Position numbers and translations under genes: made by a program. Shown here piece by piece: positions 1 through 8,329 of a DNA stretch of 64,000 nt. Under the pieces are notes generated by a model. It was not told where the DNA came from, did not search any database, and was given only the letters and a program-made list of their open reading frames with translations. Source of the stretch: Lachnospiraceae bacterium (GTDB lineage: Bacteria; Bacillota; Clostridia; Lachnospirales; Lachnospiraceae); assembly GCA_017473115.1 (NCBI GenBank), contig JAFUNC010000006.1:1-64000 (forward strand). Direction: 5' to 3'. Each line of letters starts with the position of its first letter. Positions within the stretch are counted from its first letter, which is position 1.

Positions 1-2
1 GT

Positions 3-242
3 GTCAAACTTTCCAAGGCAGAAAAATTCTACACTCCAGGAATGGTTACGGCATATATGATGTTGGCTACATCGGTTTTCAACATTTACTATTTAACAGC
101 AAACAAAATGATAACAGGAAAAGACTGTTTGTTAGGTATTGTTTGTATGTTCGTAAGTTTTGCTATTATGCAAAACAGAGTGCTTGCAATAAATGGTATT
201 TCTTATAAAGATATGCTCAATATAGTAAAGTCAAAGAAGTAA
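3..242 (+). CDS. Membrane protein, C-terminal part (start outside window)
   Basis: The frame is open from the first bases of the window. Thirteen codons (ending in the residues YTPG) precede the first internal ATG at 42, so the true start lies upstream and this is a partial gene. About 80 residues are visible. Two hydrophobic stretches, one around MLATSVFNIYYLTA and one around LLGIVCMFVSFAIM, look like transmembrane helices separated by a short charged loop, followed by a short basic tail. I do not recognise the family. A rho-independent terminator lies 60 bp after the stop. It belongs to the element side of the comEC junction. Confidence 0.5.
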   Translation, partial: VKLSKAEKFYTPGMVTAYMMLATSVFNIYYLTANKMITGKDCLLGIVCMFVSFAIMQNRVLAINGISYKDMLNIVKSKK

Positions 243-303
243 AATTCAATACATAAGACAGTTAGAAAAATTTCAGTTTCACGAATTGAATAATGCATTA
301 GAG

Positions 304-337
304 AGCCGGGTGGTGTAATAACCATTCGGCTTTTTTT
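304..337 (+). terminator. Rho-independent terminator after the partial membrane protein
   Basis: An 11-bp stem (AGCCGGGTGGT against ACCATTCGGCT, with G-U pairs) and a 6-nt loop are followed by a run of seven T. Confidence 0.8.
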
Positions 338-461
338 GTTACAAAAATTTCATATTAATTCCACAAAGAACAAATATAAATATGAAGTTTTACAGTAGAA
401 ATGACTGGATAATATATCTGTTTAGAGTGATGTATAGTAGTACGAAAGGAGTTGATATATT

Positions 462-872
462 ATGACAGAATATCAAAGAGACCAAATTGTGGCTATGAGA
501 AAAGAGGGAATCGGATATCATTCAATCGGAGTTGCCTTGGGGCTTACAAGAGACACTGTAAGGAACTTTTGCAAAGGGCATCAGCTTGCCGGATATGGTA
601 AGAAAATCAAAATGCATTTGCAAGAAGGGAAGACTTGTATGTATTGTGGGAAGCTGATTCAGCAACCAGAAACAGGACGTAAGCGTAAGTTCTGTTCGGA
701 GAAATGTCGAAGGGCATGGTGGAAAGGACATCAAGAATGCATAAAGAGAGGAGAAGGGGCTCTTTACATATTTAAATGTGAATGCTGCGGAAAAGACTTT
801 GTTGCCTACGGAAATGCTAAGAGGAAATACTGTAGTCATGAATGTTATATAAAAGCACGCTTTTGGACATAA
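462..872 (+). CDS. HTH plus zinc-knuckle protein of mobile-element type (often labelled sigma-70-like)
   Basis: The 136-residue product starts with a helix-turn-helix of the sigma region 4 / resolvase kind (roughly residues 1-45, with the stretch YHSIGVALGLTRDTVRNFC). Two zinc-knuckle motifs follow: CMYCGK...RKFCSEKC at about 58-85 and CECCGK...RKYCSHEC at about 105-128. Proteins of this layout are frequently named RNA polymerase sigma-70 subunit in Clostridia genomes, but they are not sigma factors. They occur as accessory genes of integrative elements and their role is unknown. The start has a good AAAGGAG site. The leader TACGAAAGGAGTTGATA is almost the same as the one before the acidic protein at 60861. 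The gene supports mobile origin for the left edge. Confidence 0.75.
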   Translation: MTEYQRDQIVAMRKEGIGYHSIGVALGLTRDTVRNFCKGHQLAGYGKKIKMHLQEGKTCMYCGKLIQQPETGRKRKFCSEKCRRAWWKGHQECIKRGEGALYIFKCECCGKDFVAYGNAKRKYCSHECYIKARFWT

Positions 873-900
873 GGGTGTTTTTGGAAAAGGGGAACACCCT
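872..900 (+). other. Stem-loop just after the HTH/zinc-knuckle gene
   Basis: An 8-bp perfect stem (AGGGTGTT against AACACCCT) closes a 13-nt loop and overlaps the stop codon of the preceding gene. No U-run follows, so it is not a classical terminator; it may protect the 3' end or belong to the element terminus. Confidence 0.5.
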
Positions 901-996
901 ACCTAAATACATAGTGTGCAAGAGGGATAGGACGATAAAAAGCAAAGATACATAGTGGGGTTATTGCCATAATATAGGGTACGCCAAGTTCAGACG

Positions 997-2649
997 GGTT
1001 TACATATATCCATGATTGGAGGCTGCATATATAAGTTATTAAAGAAAATGCATATGAAAGCATGGTATGCAGTTTTAATCGGCATATTTTTTATTGTACT
1101 TTACGGCATTATGATTGGTATGCCGCCATCGGCATTTCGTGCCATTGTAATGTATGCATTTGGTCTTATTGCACCATTGTTTCTGCGCAGTCATGATAAA
1201 TTGACCTCTATGGCGGTGGCTGCAGCCTGTTTGGCGGTTGCGGAGCCGCTGCTGATGTATGATGCCGGGGTGCAGTTATCATTTCTTGCAGTATTGGGTA
1301 TTGTGGTTTTGTACCCCACGTTTTTAGATATTCATAAACATCATATGAAAGTTGCGGATGGAGTATGGGTCAGTTTGGCGGTTACTTACATGACGCTACC
1401 GATTATTATGAAATCCTATTATGAGATTCCTATGTATTCTCTTGCAGTAAATGTATGTGTGTTGCCTTTTATACCATTACTTCTTGGCCTTGGTTTGGGC
1501 GTTATTATACTTGGTCCCTGCCTTCCTGTTTTCGCAACTCTTTTTGCAGAAGTAATACATATTGTGTTAACATTTTATGAGAAGTTTTTGTCTCTTGTAG
1601 CAAGATTGCCAGGCAGTTCGTATATAACAGGTGCACCGGCGAATGAACGGATTTGGATATTTTATATTGTGCTTGTAAGTTTGATATGGTTTGTCTTAAA
1701 AATAAAACGAAGGCTGCTGATTCGTTCTCTTGCCAGTGAAAATGCTTATGCAGAAGGCAGGCAGCGGGAATATGTGTGTGAACAAAAGAAAATTCGAAAT
1801 CGCATGCGGTGTATAAGATGTGTACAGGCGGCGGTAATGTTGATATTGTTTATTTTATTGCTTGTGCCGGAGCGGTTTGACGACAGGATTACATTTCTGG
1901 ATGTGGGACAGGGAGACGGATTTTGCGTGGAACTGGGGCAAGAGGTGTTTATGATTGACGGTGGAAGTACCTCCCGGGAAAATATAGGAAACTATATTCT
2001 TTTACCGTTTTTGAAACATCAGGGGATTTCGGAAGTGGACGGATGGTTTTTGACTCATCCGGACAAGGACCATACAAGCGGATTTGAGGAATTGTGTCTA
2101 AACGAAACGATGGGAGGTATATCCGTGGATACCTTGTACATTCCGGCTGTTTTGGAAAATGAATTTAGAAATATTGTCCGGCTGGCCGAGCAAAAAGAAA
2201 TTGAAGTGGTTCTGCTAAAAGCAGGAGATATTTTACAAACAGAAAAAGGACAGTGGCGGGTTTTATCTCCGTCAGAACAGGTACTGTATGAAGATGAAAA
2301 TGCCGCATCACTGGTGCTGTATTTGCAAAGTGACGAATGGGACGGTTTGTTTATGGGAGATGCGGGTACGTCGGCGGAAGAGAATATTGCGGAGATGGGT
2401 ATCAAAGATATTTTGTTGTTGAAAGTGGGACACCATGGTTCTTCCATAAATGCAAATTCGGAACATTTTATTCATTCGATGAATCCGCAACTTGCTGTTA
2501 TTTCTTGCGGTGAAAATAATGTTTACGGACATCCGCACAAAGAAGTTCTTGAACGGCTGGAAACCAACGGGAGCCGTATTTGGATTACGGCAGCGGACGG
2601 AGCCCTGACCGTGACTTTTGATAAAAAAATCCGAATGAGCGGACCTTAG
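997..2649 (+). pseudogene. comEC: comEC/rec2, 3' part only: DNA-uptake channel interrupted by an element
   Basis: ComEC forms the inner-membrane channel that imports single-stranded DNA during transformation. The part left here starts at GLHISMIGG, a conserved motif of the competence membrane domain. It continues through several transmembrane helices (to about residue 235 counted from the ATG at 1012), then carries a complete metallo-beta-lactamase-like domain: DVGQGDG, DGG, THPDKDHTSG, GDAG, LKVGHHGSS and YGHPH. The N-terminal OB-fold and the first helices are missing, and 545 residues remain where the family usually has 700-800. Upstream codons are in frame back to 973 but do not match ComEC. 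An ATG at 1012 has no clear ribosome site. The truncated product is unlikely to support uptake; the soluble domain might still fold. Confidence 0.85.
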
Positions 2650-2724
2650 GCGTTTGAAAGAAAAAGAAGGTTTTTTACAATAATTATAATGACAAATAAT
2701 TGAAATACCTTTAAAATCGAAATG

Positions 2725-2733
2725 TGATATAAT
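2725..2733 (+). promoter_or_regulatory. Extended -10 promoter before the DNA methyltransferase gene
   Basis: TGATATAAT is an extended -10 element (TG, one base, TATAAT) about 108 bp before the start codon. I see no convincing -35 hexamer, which extended -10 promoters do not strictly need. Confidence 0.5.
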
Positions 2734-2840
2734 ATATAAAAATGTCATAAGTCAAGCGGATGAAATGAGGTTATTTGACCGAGACCGCGAAATATAATTG
2801 GCATAGTGAAATCATGATATATAAAGAAGTGAGGTTAATC

Positions 2841-4031
2841 ATGAATAAATTCAGATATATTGATTTATTTTCCGGCATCGGCGGATTTCATCAGGCAATG
2901 AGTCATTTGGGTGGTGAATGTGTGCTCGCATCGGAAATTGATGAATCTGCAATAAAGACATATATGAAAAATTACGGGATTGATTCCAAACATGATATCA
3001 ATGATATTCAGAATGAAGAGATACCGGAGCATGATGTGTTGTGCGCGGGATTTCCTTGCCAGGCATTTTCCAAAGCGGGGAAACAAATGGGTTTTGATGA
3101 TCCTACCAAGGGAACGCTTTTTTTTCAAATTGCCAGAATTTTAAGAGCAAAAAAACCGAAGTATATTGTGTTGGAAAATGTGAGAAATCTGATGTCCCAT
3201 GATCATCATAACACTTGGAATGTAATCGCAAAGGTGTTGGATGAAGTTGGTTATAATGTGAAACCGATTATTATGAGCCCCCATCAGTTGGGCGTTCCGC
3301 AATTAAGAGAACGAGTTTATATTTTGGGAATCAGAAAAGATATATACAGCGGCGAACTGGAGTTTACAATTCCCGATAAAAGAGATAAGACGGTACTGAA
3401 TGCGTATGAAGCAGGCATTTTTGACCGGGTGGTTGATGAAAAATACAACATTAGTGAACAGGAAGAAAAAGTGTTGGAATGTTGGGATGAATTTTATCAG
3501 GGGATTGATTTAAAGGTAATCGGTTTTCCGGTCTGGTCTTCTGAATTCGGTGCAACATATCCGTTGGATGAGTACCCGGGCTGGAAAGCGGATTTTTGCA
3601 GAAAAAACAGAAAGTTATATTTGGATAATCAGGCGTTTATAGATAAATGGCTAAAAAAATGGAATCACTTATCCGGTTTTACTCCTACCAACAGAAAGTT
3701 TGAATGGCAGGCCGGGACCTCCATATCATCTGTCTGGGACGGATATATTCAATTCAGACCGTCGGGCATCAGAGTGAAGCGCCCCGATGCGTTCCCGGCG
3801 CTTGTTGCCATGGTACAAATTCCGGTTATAGGAAAGTACAGAAGACGTTTGACACCCAGGGAGGCAGCACGCCTGCAAAGTTTTCCGGATACTTTTATTC
3901 CGGATGAAAATGATTTTCAGGCGTATAAACAGTTTGGCAACGCAGTGAACGTGAATTGTGTTGAGTTTTTGGCAAAACAATTATTTGCATACGGCGAAAA
4001 GAATGTGAATGAGAACCGCACCGAAGCATAA
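2841..4031 (+). CDS. Orphan DNA (cytosine-5-)-methyltransferase
   Basis: This 396-residue enzyme transfers a methyl group from S-adenosylmethionine to C5 of cytosine in DNA. Motif I is DLFSGIGGFHQA (residues 8-19). Motif IV is GFPCQAFSKAG with the catalytic cysteine at 73. Motif VI contains ENV, motif VIII reads QLRERVYILG, and the C-terminal motifs RLTPREAARLQSFP and QFGNAV are present, so the enzyme looks intact. The start at 2841 is chosen for its GAAGTGAGG ribosome site; an in-frame codon at 2775 lacks one. No restriction nuclease gene is next to it, so it is an orphan methylase, protective or regulatory. It sits between broken comEC and apt, where comEC and holA would usually be neighbours, which hints at acquisition. 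Recognition sequence cannot be read from the protein. Confidence 0.92.
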   Translation: MNKFRYIDLFSGIGGFHQAMSHLGGECVLASEIDESAIKTYMKNYGIDSKHDINDIQNEEIPEHDVLCAGFPCQAFSKAGKQMGFDDPTKGTLFFQIARILRAKKPKYIVLENVRNLMSHDHHNTWNVIAKVLDEVGYNVKPIIMSPHQLGVPQLRERVYILGIRKDIYSGELEFTIPDKRDKTVLNAYEAGIFDRVVDEKYNISEQEEKVLECWDEFYQGIDLKVIGFPVWSSEFGATYPLDEYPGWKADFCRKNRKLYLDNQAFIDKWLKKWNHLSGFTPTNRKFEWQAGTSISSVWDGYIQFRPSGIRVKRPDAFPALVAMVQIPVIGKYRRRLTPREAARLQSFPDTFIPDENDFQAYKQFGNAVNVNCVEFLAKQLFAYGEKNVNENRTEA

Positions 4032-4040
4032 TCTTTATTC

Positions 4041-4070
4041 TTGTGAAATGTGTAATGATTATGGTACAAT
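4041..4070 (+). promoter_or_regulatory. Promoter of the apt / purine permease operon
   Basis: TTGTGA (4041-4046) and TACAAT (4065-4070) are separated by 18 bp and lie 51 bp before the apt start. No purine riboswitch is visible in the short leader. Confidence 0.55.
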
Positions 4071-4120
4071 GCTTGTGTATCATAAACTTATATCTATAGA
4101 AGATAAGAAGGGGGTATGGT

Positions 4121-4645
4121 GTGAAGAAAATCGAAGAATATGTAAGAAGTATTCCTGATTTTCCGGAAGAAGGAATTATCTTCCGAGATGTTACCAGTGT
4201 GTTACAGGATGCCGACGGATTGAAACTCGCAATCGATTCAATGATGCAGTTATTGGATGGGGTTGATTATGATGTAATTGTGGGTACGGAATCCAGAGGA
4301 TTTATCTTCGGTGTGCCGATTGCCTATGAGATGGGAAAACCATTTGTACCGGCAAGGAAGAAAGGCAAATTACCCTGTGAGACTATTTCGGTTACCTATG
4401 ATTTGGAATACGGAAGTGCAGAAGTTGAAATGCATAAGGATGCCATTAAACCCGGGCAGAAGGTTGTTTTGGTGGATGATTTAATTGCTACCGGAGGTAC
4501 GATTGAAGCATGTGCCAAAATGGTTGAGATGCTTGGCGGGGAAGTGGTTAAGATTATCTTTTTGATGGAACTTGCCGGATTGAAAGGCAGGGACAAGTTA
4601 CAGAAGTATGATGTGGCTTCGGTCATTACATACGAGGGCAAATAG
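4121..4645 (+). CDS. apt: Adenine phosphoribosyltransferase
   Basis: Apt makes AMP from adenine and PRPP in purine salvage. The 174-residue length is normal. The PRPP-binding loop VVLVDDLIATGGT is at about 120-132, and the family start IPDFPEEGIIFRDVT and the flexible-loop region ARKKGKLPCETI are present. The start is a GTG at 4121 preceded by AAGGGGG. The gene ends 11 bp before a purine permease gene, so uptake and salvage of the base are probably made from one transcript. Cytosolic. Confidence 0.95.
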   Translation: MKKIEEYVRSIPDFPEEGIIFRDVTSVLQDADGLKLAIDSMMQLLDGVDYDVIVGTESRGFIFGVPIAYEMGKPFVPARKKGKLPCETISVTYDLEYGSAEVEMHKDAIKPGQKVVLVDDLIATGGTIEACAKMVEMLGGEVVKIIFLMELAGLKGRDKLQKYDVASVITYEGK

Positions 4646-4656
4646 GAGGAGAAGGT

Positions 4657-6021
4657 ATGCTCGAAAAACTATTTAAGTTAAAAGAAAACAAGACAAATGT
4701 CAAAACTGAGATTATTGCCGGTGTTACAACCTTTATGACAATGGCATATATTTTGGCAGTAAATCCCAGTATTCTTTCCGCAACCGGAATGGATGCAAAT
4801 GCAATATTAATTGCTACCGCCCTGGCTTCCTTTGTGGGAACTTTATGTATGGCTTTATTTTCAAATTATCCTTTTGCATTGGCACCCGGTATGGGATTGA
4901 ATGCATATTTTGCATATACCGTTGTTTTGGGTATGGGCTACTCATGGCAGCTTGCTTTGTTGGCAGTATTTGCAGAAGGAATTATTTTTATTATTCTTTC
5001 CCTTACAAATGTGCGTGAAGCAATTTTTAATGCAATTCCCATGACTTTAAAGTCTGCTGTTGGTGTCGGTATCGGTTTGTTCGTAGCATTTATCGGTTTG
5101 CAGGATGCAAAATTAATCGTAAAAAGTGACGCAACCCTTATTACATATCAAACTTTTAAGGGAGATACTTTCTCGTCAGTCGGTGTAGGTGCAATCCTTG
5201 CATTGATCGGTGTTATGATTACAGCGATTCTTCTTGTTAAGAAGGTAAAAGGTGGTATCCTTTTGGGTATCTTTGCTACATGGATTCTTGGTATTATTGC
5301 AGAACTTTGTGGTATCTATGTGCCTAACGCAGATGCAGGTATGTACAGTACAATTCCCGGTGGAATTATCAGTTTTGATTTAAGTTCTTTTGGTTCTACT
5401 TTCGGACAGGTATTCAAGGCGGATTTGGCAGGTATTGATTGGATTAACTTTATCGTTGTTATGTTTGCGTTCTTGTTTGTAGATATTTTTGATACCTTGG
5501 GAACCTTAATCGGTGTATCCAGCAAAGCCGATTTTTTGGATAAAGACGGCAAACTTCCTCGAATTAAAGGTGCGTTGTTAGCAGATGCTGTTGCTACAAC
5601 CGCCGGAGCAATCTTTGGTACTTCTACAACTACAACTTATGTTGAAAGTGCTTCAGGTGTTACTGCAGGCGGAAGAACCGGTCTTACCGGTGTAGTAACA
5701 GGTTTATTATTCCTGTTATCTATGTTTTTCTCACCTTTGTTTTTGGCAATTCCGTCCTTTGCAATCGCGCCCGCATTAATCATTGTTGGTTTTTACATGA
5801 TGGGTGCAGTTGTTAAAATTAACTTTGATGATATGTCTGAAGCAATTCCTGCATTCCTTACCATTCTGTTTATGCCTTTGGCTTACAGTATTTCGGAAGG
5901 TATTGCTGTAGGTGTTATTTCTTACACGTTAATTAACTTAATTTGTGGTAAGTATAAGAAATTAACACCGCTTATGTATATTCTTACGGTATTGTTTATT
6001 TGTAAGTATATCTTTTTATAA
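4657..6021 (+). CDS. NCS2-family purine permease (AzgA/PbuG type)
   Basis: A 454-residue polytopic membrane protein of the AzgA-like branch of nucleobase:cation symporters, which import adenine, guanine or hypoxanthine. Family hallmarks are the N-terminal TEIIAGVTTFMTMAYILAVNP, FALAPGMGLNAYF, the FVDIFDTLGTL segment and the GTSTTTTYVESASGV loop. About twelve to fourteen hydrophobic segments are visible. It follows apt by 11 bp with a GGAGGAG site, so the two likely act in sequence: import of a base, then conversion to a nucleotide. Which base it prefers cannot be told from the sequence; the link to apt favours adenine. Confidence 0.93.
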   Translation: MLEKLFKLKENKTNVKTEIIAGVTTFMTMAYILAVNPSILSATGMDANAILIATALASFVGTLCMALFSNYPFALAPGMGLNAYFAYTVVLGMGYSWQLALLAVFAEGIIFIILSLTNVREAIFNAIPMTLKSAVGVGIGLFVAFIGLQDAKLIVKSDATLITYQTFKGDTFSSVGVGAILALIGVMITAILLVKKVKGGILLGIFATWILGIIAELCGIYVPNADAGMYSTIPGGIISFDLSSFGSTFGQVFKADLAGIDWINFIVVMFAFLFVDIFDTLGTLIGVSSKADFLDKDGKLPRIKGALLADAVATTAGAIFGTSTTTTYVESASGVTAGGRTGLTGVVTGLLFLLSMFFSPLFLAIPSFAIAPALIIVGFYMMGAVVKINFDDMSEAIPAFLTILFMPLAYSISEGIAVGVISYTLINLICGKYKKLTPLMYILTVLFICKYIFL

Positions 6022-6037
6022 CCATTAAAAGCAATGC

Positions 6038-6093
6038 AAATTTAGGGGAACGGCCGTGTAAGCTTGCTTATATAAGGTCGATTCCCTAAATTT
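6038..6093 (+). terminator. Long nested hairpin between the permease gene and holA
   Basis: The outer arms AAATTTAGGGGAA (6038-6050) and TTCCCTAAATTT (6082-6093) pair with one bulge. Inside lies a second stem (CGGCC against GGTCG) and a third (TAAGC/GCTTA). The 3' arm is T-rich but no long U-run follows, so termination is likely but not certain. Confidence 0.55.
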
Positions 6094-6147
6094 ATATGGC
6101 TCTGAATTGTCAAATAACTGTAATTATTATTGATACCCGGAGGGAAC

Positions 6148-7152
6148 ATGTACGCGATAAATGAGGATTTAAAAACAGGTAAATACAAATCCGTATATCT
6201 TTTATATGGGCCCGAAGGGTATCTGGTTAGAAGATACCGGGATAAACTGTTAAATGCATTTTGTGGAAGCAGTAGCAAAAAAGCGTTGGCGGATGATATG
6301 AATTTCAATGCTTTTATCGGAAAGGAAGTTTCGGTGGGGCAAATCATTGACTTGGCAGAAACGTTACCGTTCTTTGCGGACCGCAGAGTAATTTTAATAG
6401 AGGATTCCGGTCTTTTTATGAAAGACGGAGATAAACTGGCAGAGTATCTTGGGGACAAACCGGAAACAACGGTTTTTCTTTTTGTGGAGAGCAATGTTGA
6501 TAAACGTTCCAAACTTTATAAAGCAGTAACGGGTATCGGGCACGGGGCAGAATTCCGGGTGCAGGATGAAGATACATTGAAACGCTGGATTGTGTCTATC
6601 GTGCGGCAGGAAAATAAGCAGATTACGGTGCGGGCAGTGGAAGCACTTTTAGAACGAACTGCTTCGGATATGGAGTTGTTATCAAAAGAAATGGAAAAAT
6701 TATTTTGCTATACGCAAGATAAAGAAGCCATCGATTTACCGGATGTGGAAGCGATTTGCACAACCGTAATTGGAAATCATATTTTTGATATGATTGCAGC
6801 GATGGCAAATAAAAATCAAATGGAGGCTCTTCGCTTATATTATGAATTGTTAGCCCTTCGCGAGCCGCCAATGCGTATCTTAAGCCTGATCGGACGCCAT
6901 TTCGCTCAGTTGCTTATGGTAAAAGATTTACGAAATCGCGGATATGATAAAAGAAAGATTTCCGAGAAAACAGAGATTAAGCCCTTTATCGTAGATAAGT
7001 ATTTAGGGCAGGCAGGAAAATTCAGTGCAGGCACGTTGAAAGCAGCAATTGAAGATTGTGTAAACTTTGATGATGCTGTTAAAAAAGGTAACATCGGTGA
7101 CCGGATGTGCGTGGAATTGCTGCTCGTAAAATACAGCGGTGCGGCTGAATAA
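6148..7152 (+). CDS. holA: DNA polymerase III subunit delta
   Basis: HolA is the clamp-loader subunit that opens the beta sliding clamp. The product is 334 residues, with the typical start YLLYGPEGYLVRRYRDKL, the NAFIGKEVSVGQIIDLAETLPFFADRRVILIED segment spread over residues about 53-87, and the C-terminal collar domain. As in other members the Walker-type loop is degenerate, since delta itself does not hydrolyse ATP. The start at 6148 has a GGAGGG site six bases upstream; an earlier TTG at 6130 is less likely. In Firmicutes holA usually follows comEC directly; here three genes separate them. Confidence 0.92.
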   Translation: MYAINEDLKTGKYKSVYLLYGPEGYLVRRYRDKLLNAFCGSSSKKALADDMNFNAFIGKEVSVGQIIDLAETLPFFADRRVILIEDSGLFMKDGDKLAEYLGDKPETTVFLFVESNVDKRSKLYKAVTGIGHGAEFRVQDEDTLKRWIVSIVRQENKQITVRAVEALLERTASDMELLSKEMEKLFCYTQDKEAIDLPDVEAICTTVIGNHIFDMIAAMANKNQMEALRLYYELLALREPPMRILSLIGRHFAQLLMVKDLRNRGYDKRKISEKTEIKPFIVDKYLGQAGKFSAGTLKAAIEDCVNFDDAVKKGNIGDRMCVELLLVKYSGAAE

Positions 7153-7236
7153 ATAAGTCCTTTTTATTGTACTTTTGATTTGCTATTTTTATGATGTAAA
7201 AAGCAGACAGAAAGTATTATAAGGAGGACTTTTATT

Positions 7237-7608
7237 ATGAAAAAATATATGGATATGATTGTACCGGCAATTGGAATGAGTATCTTAGTTATTATCTTTG
7301 CTTTGGTAATCGGCGGTAAGGTATATGCAGAAAATGCGGAAGCGGCAGAGCGCGCACAGAGAGAAACGAAAGAAAGTGAATATGTTACCTGTATCAGACA
7401 GGAACTGCAGGAAAATGGTTTTTGCAACAGTGGTGTTAATATGACAAAAGAAACCAATGAGGCAGGGGAATGGGAGTATACGGTTACTGTGTATCATCGT
7501 TCTTTTCTGTGGATGGATGATGCGGAACGGGCAAATTTTGAGAAACAATTGGAGGATGTCGGGAAAGATACCCTTGGTAAAATTTCTCTGGAATTATGTG
7601 TAAGATAA
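7237..7608 (+). CDS. Small membrane-anchored protein of unknown function
   Basis: A 123-residue product with an AAGGAGG site. A hydrophobic segment (about residues 8-28) acts as an uncleaved signal anchor, followed by a charged helix (residues 30-50, rich in E, A and R) and an extracytoplasmic domain with three cysteines. The family is not recognised. It is a separate gene 84 bp after holA. No enzymatic motif is visible. Confidence 0.7.
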   Translation: MKKYMDMIVPAIGMSILVIIFALVIGGKVYAENAEAAERAQRETKESEYVTCIRQELQENGFCNSGVNMTKETNEAGEWEYTVTVYHRSFLWMDDAERANFEKQLEDVGKDTLGKISLELCVR

Positions 7609-7727
7609 GAATGACAAAATACGGAAAAAGCATTATAATAAAATGTAGGGTGCGAAGTTTATGTTCATAATTGAAATTGCATCATTAACAGGAAGCAAAT
7701 GCTTAGTTTCATTCGGAGGTTTTTAAG

Positions 7728-8207
7728 ATGAGAGAAATTCCCAAGGCAGGAGAAGTTTACAGACATTTTAAGGGAAATAATTATGAGGTGATATCCATTG
7801 CTACCGGTTCGGAAGACGGTGAGTCGCAGGTGGTATATAAGGCATTATACGCCCCGTACACTGTGTATGTTCGTCCGTTGGAAATGTTTATGGAGAAAGT
7901 AAATAAAGAAAAGTATCCCAATGCGATACAGGTATATCGATTTGAAAAGATTGATCCGGAGAAAGAAGCACAGGAAGAAGAGAAAAAGATTGACCAGCGC
8001 CTGATTGCTTTTTTGGAGACCAAAGATTATCAGGGGAAATTGGATATTTTAGACAGCATGGAATATAATGTTTCCGAACAGACGGTAATTGCAATGGCGG
8101 TTTCCATGGATATTGAATTAAATGACGGAACCGTGGAAGAAAAGTTTCGTTCGTTACGTAAATGCATTCAGACAATGCAAATGTATGAAGGCAAAAGACT
8201 CAGATAA
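7728..8207 (+). CDS. DUF1653-domain protein
   Basis: The N-terminal half (about residues 5-70; GEVYRHFKGNNYEVISIA... YRPLEMF-like) matches the DUF1653 fold, a small beta-rich domain of unknown function found alone or with nuclease or methylase genes. The C-terminal half is acidic and helical, with EKEAQEEEKKIDQRL at about 83-97. The start at 7728 follows a GGAGG site. The gene is monocistronic, ending in a strong hairpin. The role is unknown; the domain call is fairly sure. Confidence 0.78.
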   Translation: MREIPKAGEVYRHFKGNNYEVISIATGSEDGESQVVYKALYAPYTVYVRPLEMFMEKVNKEKYPNAIQVYRFEKIDPEKEAQEEEKKIDQRLIAFLETKDYQGKLDILDSMEYNVSEQTVIAMAVSMDIELNDGTVEEKFRSLRKCIQTMQMYEGKRLR

Positions 8208-8215
8208 AAGTGATG

Positions 8216-8250
8216 TGGGAAGGAGGCAGGCTTCTTCCCACCTTTTATAT
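8216..8250 (+). terminator. Rho-independent terminator after the DUF1653 gene
   Basis: TGGGAAG (8216-8222) pairs with CTTCCCA (8234-8240), followed by a T-rich stretch. Confidence 0.8.
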
Positions 8251-8281
8251 TTTATTGCATAATGAGTGATAAAGGAGAAGG

Positions 8282-8329
8282 ATGCAGCCGTATGATTGCG
8301 GATGCTACCCTGCATTGAAGAAAAAATGA
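8282..8329 (+). CDS. Possible 15-codon leader peptide coupled to mutY
   Basis: An ATG at 8282 lies four bases after an AAAGGAGAAGG site that is otherwise too far from mutY. It encodes MQPYDCGCYPALKKK and stops with TGA overlapping an ATG in the mutY frame (ATGA at 8326-8329). This layout is typical for translational coupling. A functional peptide is not implied. The alternative is that mutY starts at ATG 8302 or TTG 8296 and the small frame is chance. Confidence 0.35.
   Translation: MQPYDCGCYPALKKK

Larger units (their letters stand above)
1..996. mobile_element. Right end of an integrated mobile element (left end outside window)
   Basis: The reading frame of comEC resumes abruptly at about position 997, at the Gly-Leu-His-Ile-Ser motif that sits inside a transmembrane core in intact ComEC proteins. 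Everything to the left is unrelated: a membrane protein tail and an HTH/zinc-knuckle protein of a kind common in Clostridia conjugative elements. Two copies of ATACATAGTG (907-916 and 948-957) lie close to the junction, as expected for recombinase arm sites. No integrase is visible, so the element class is unknown. The exact boundary is uncertain by roughly 15 bp. The insertion is inferred from the broken gene, not from a seen target duplication. Confidence 0.55.

Noticed and set aside
441-1011. Calling the 462-872 product a true sigma factor
   Set aside because: It has only an HTH and zinc knuckles and lacks sigma region 2, so the common database name is misleading.
4032-4120. Purine riboswitch before apt/permease
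   Set aside because: The leader is under 60 nt after the promoter and lacks the paired-loop aptamer pattern.
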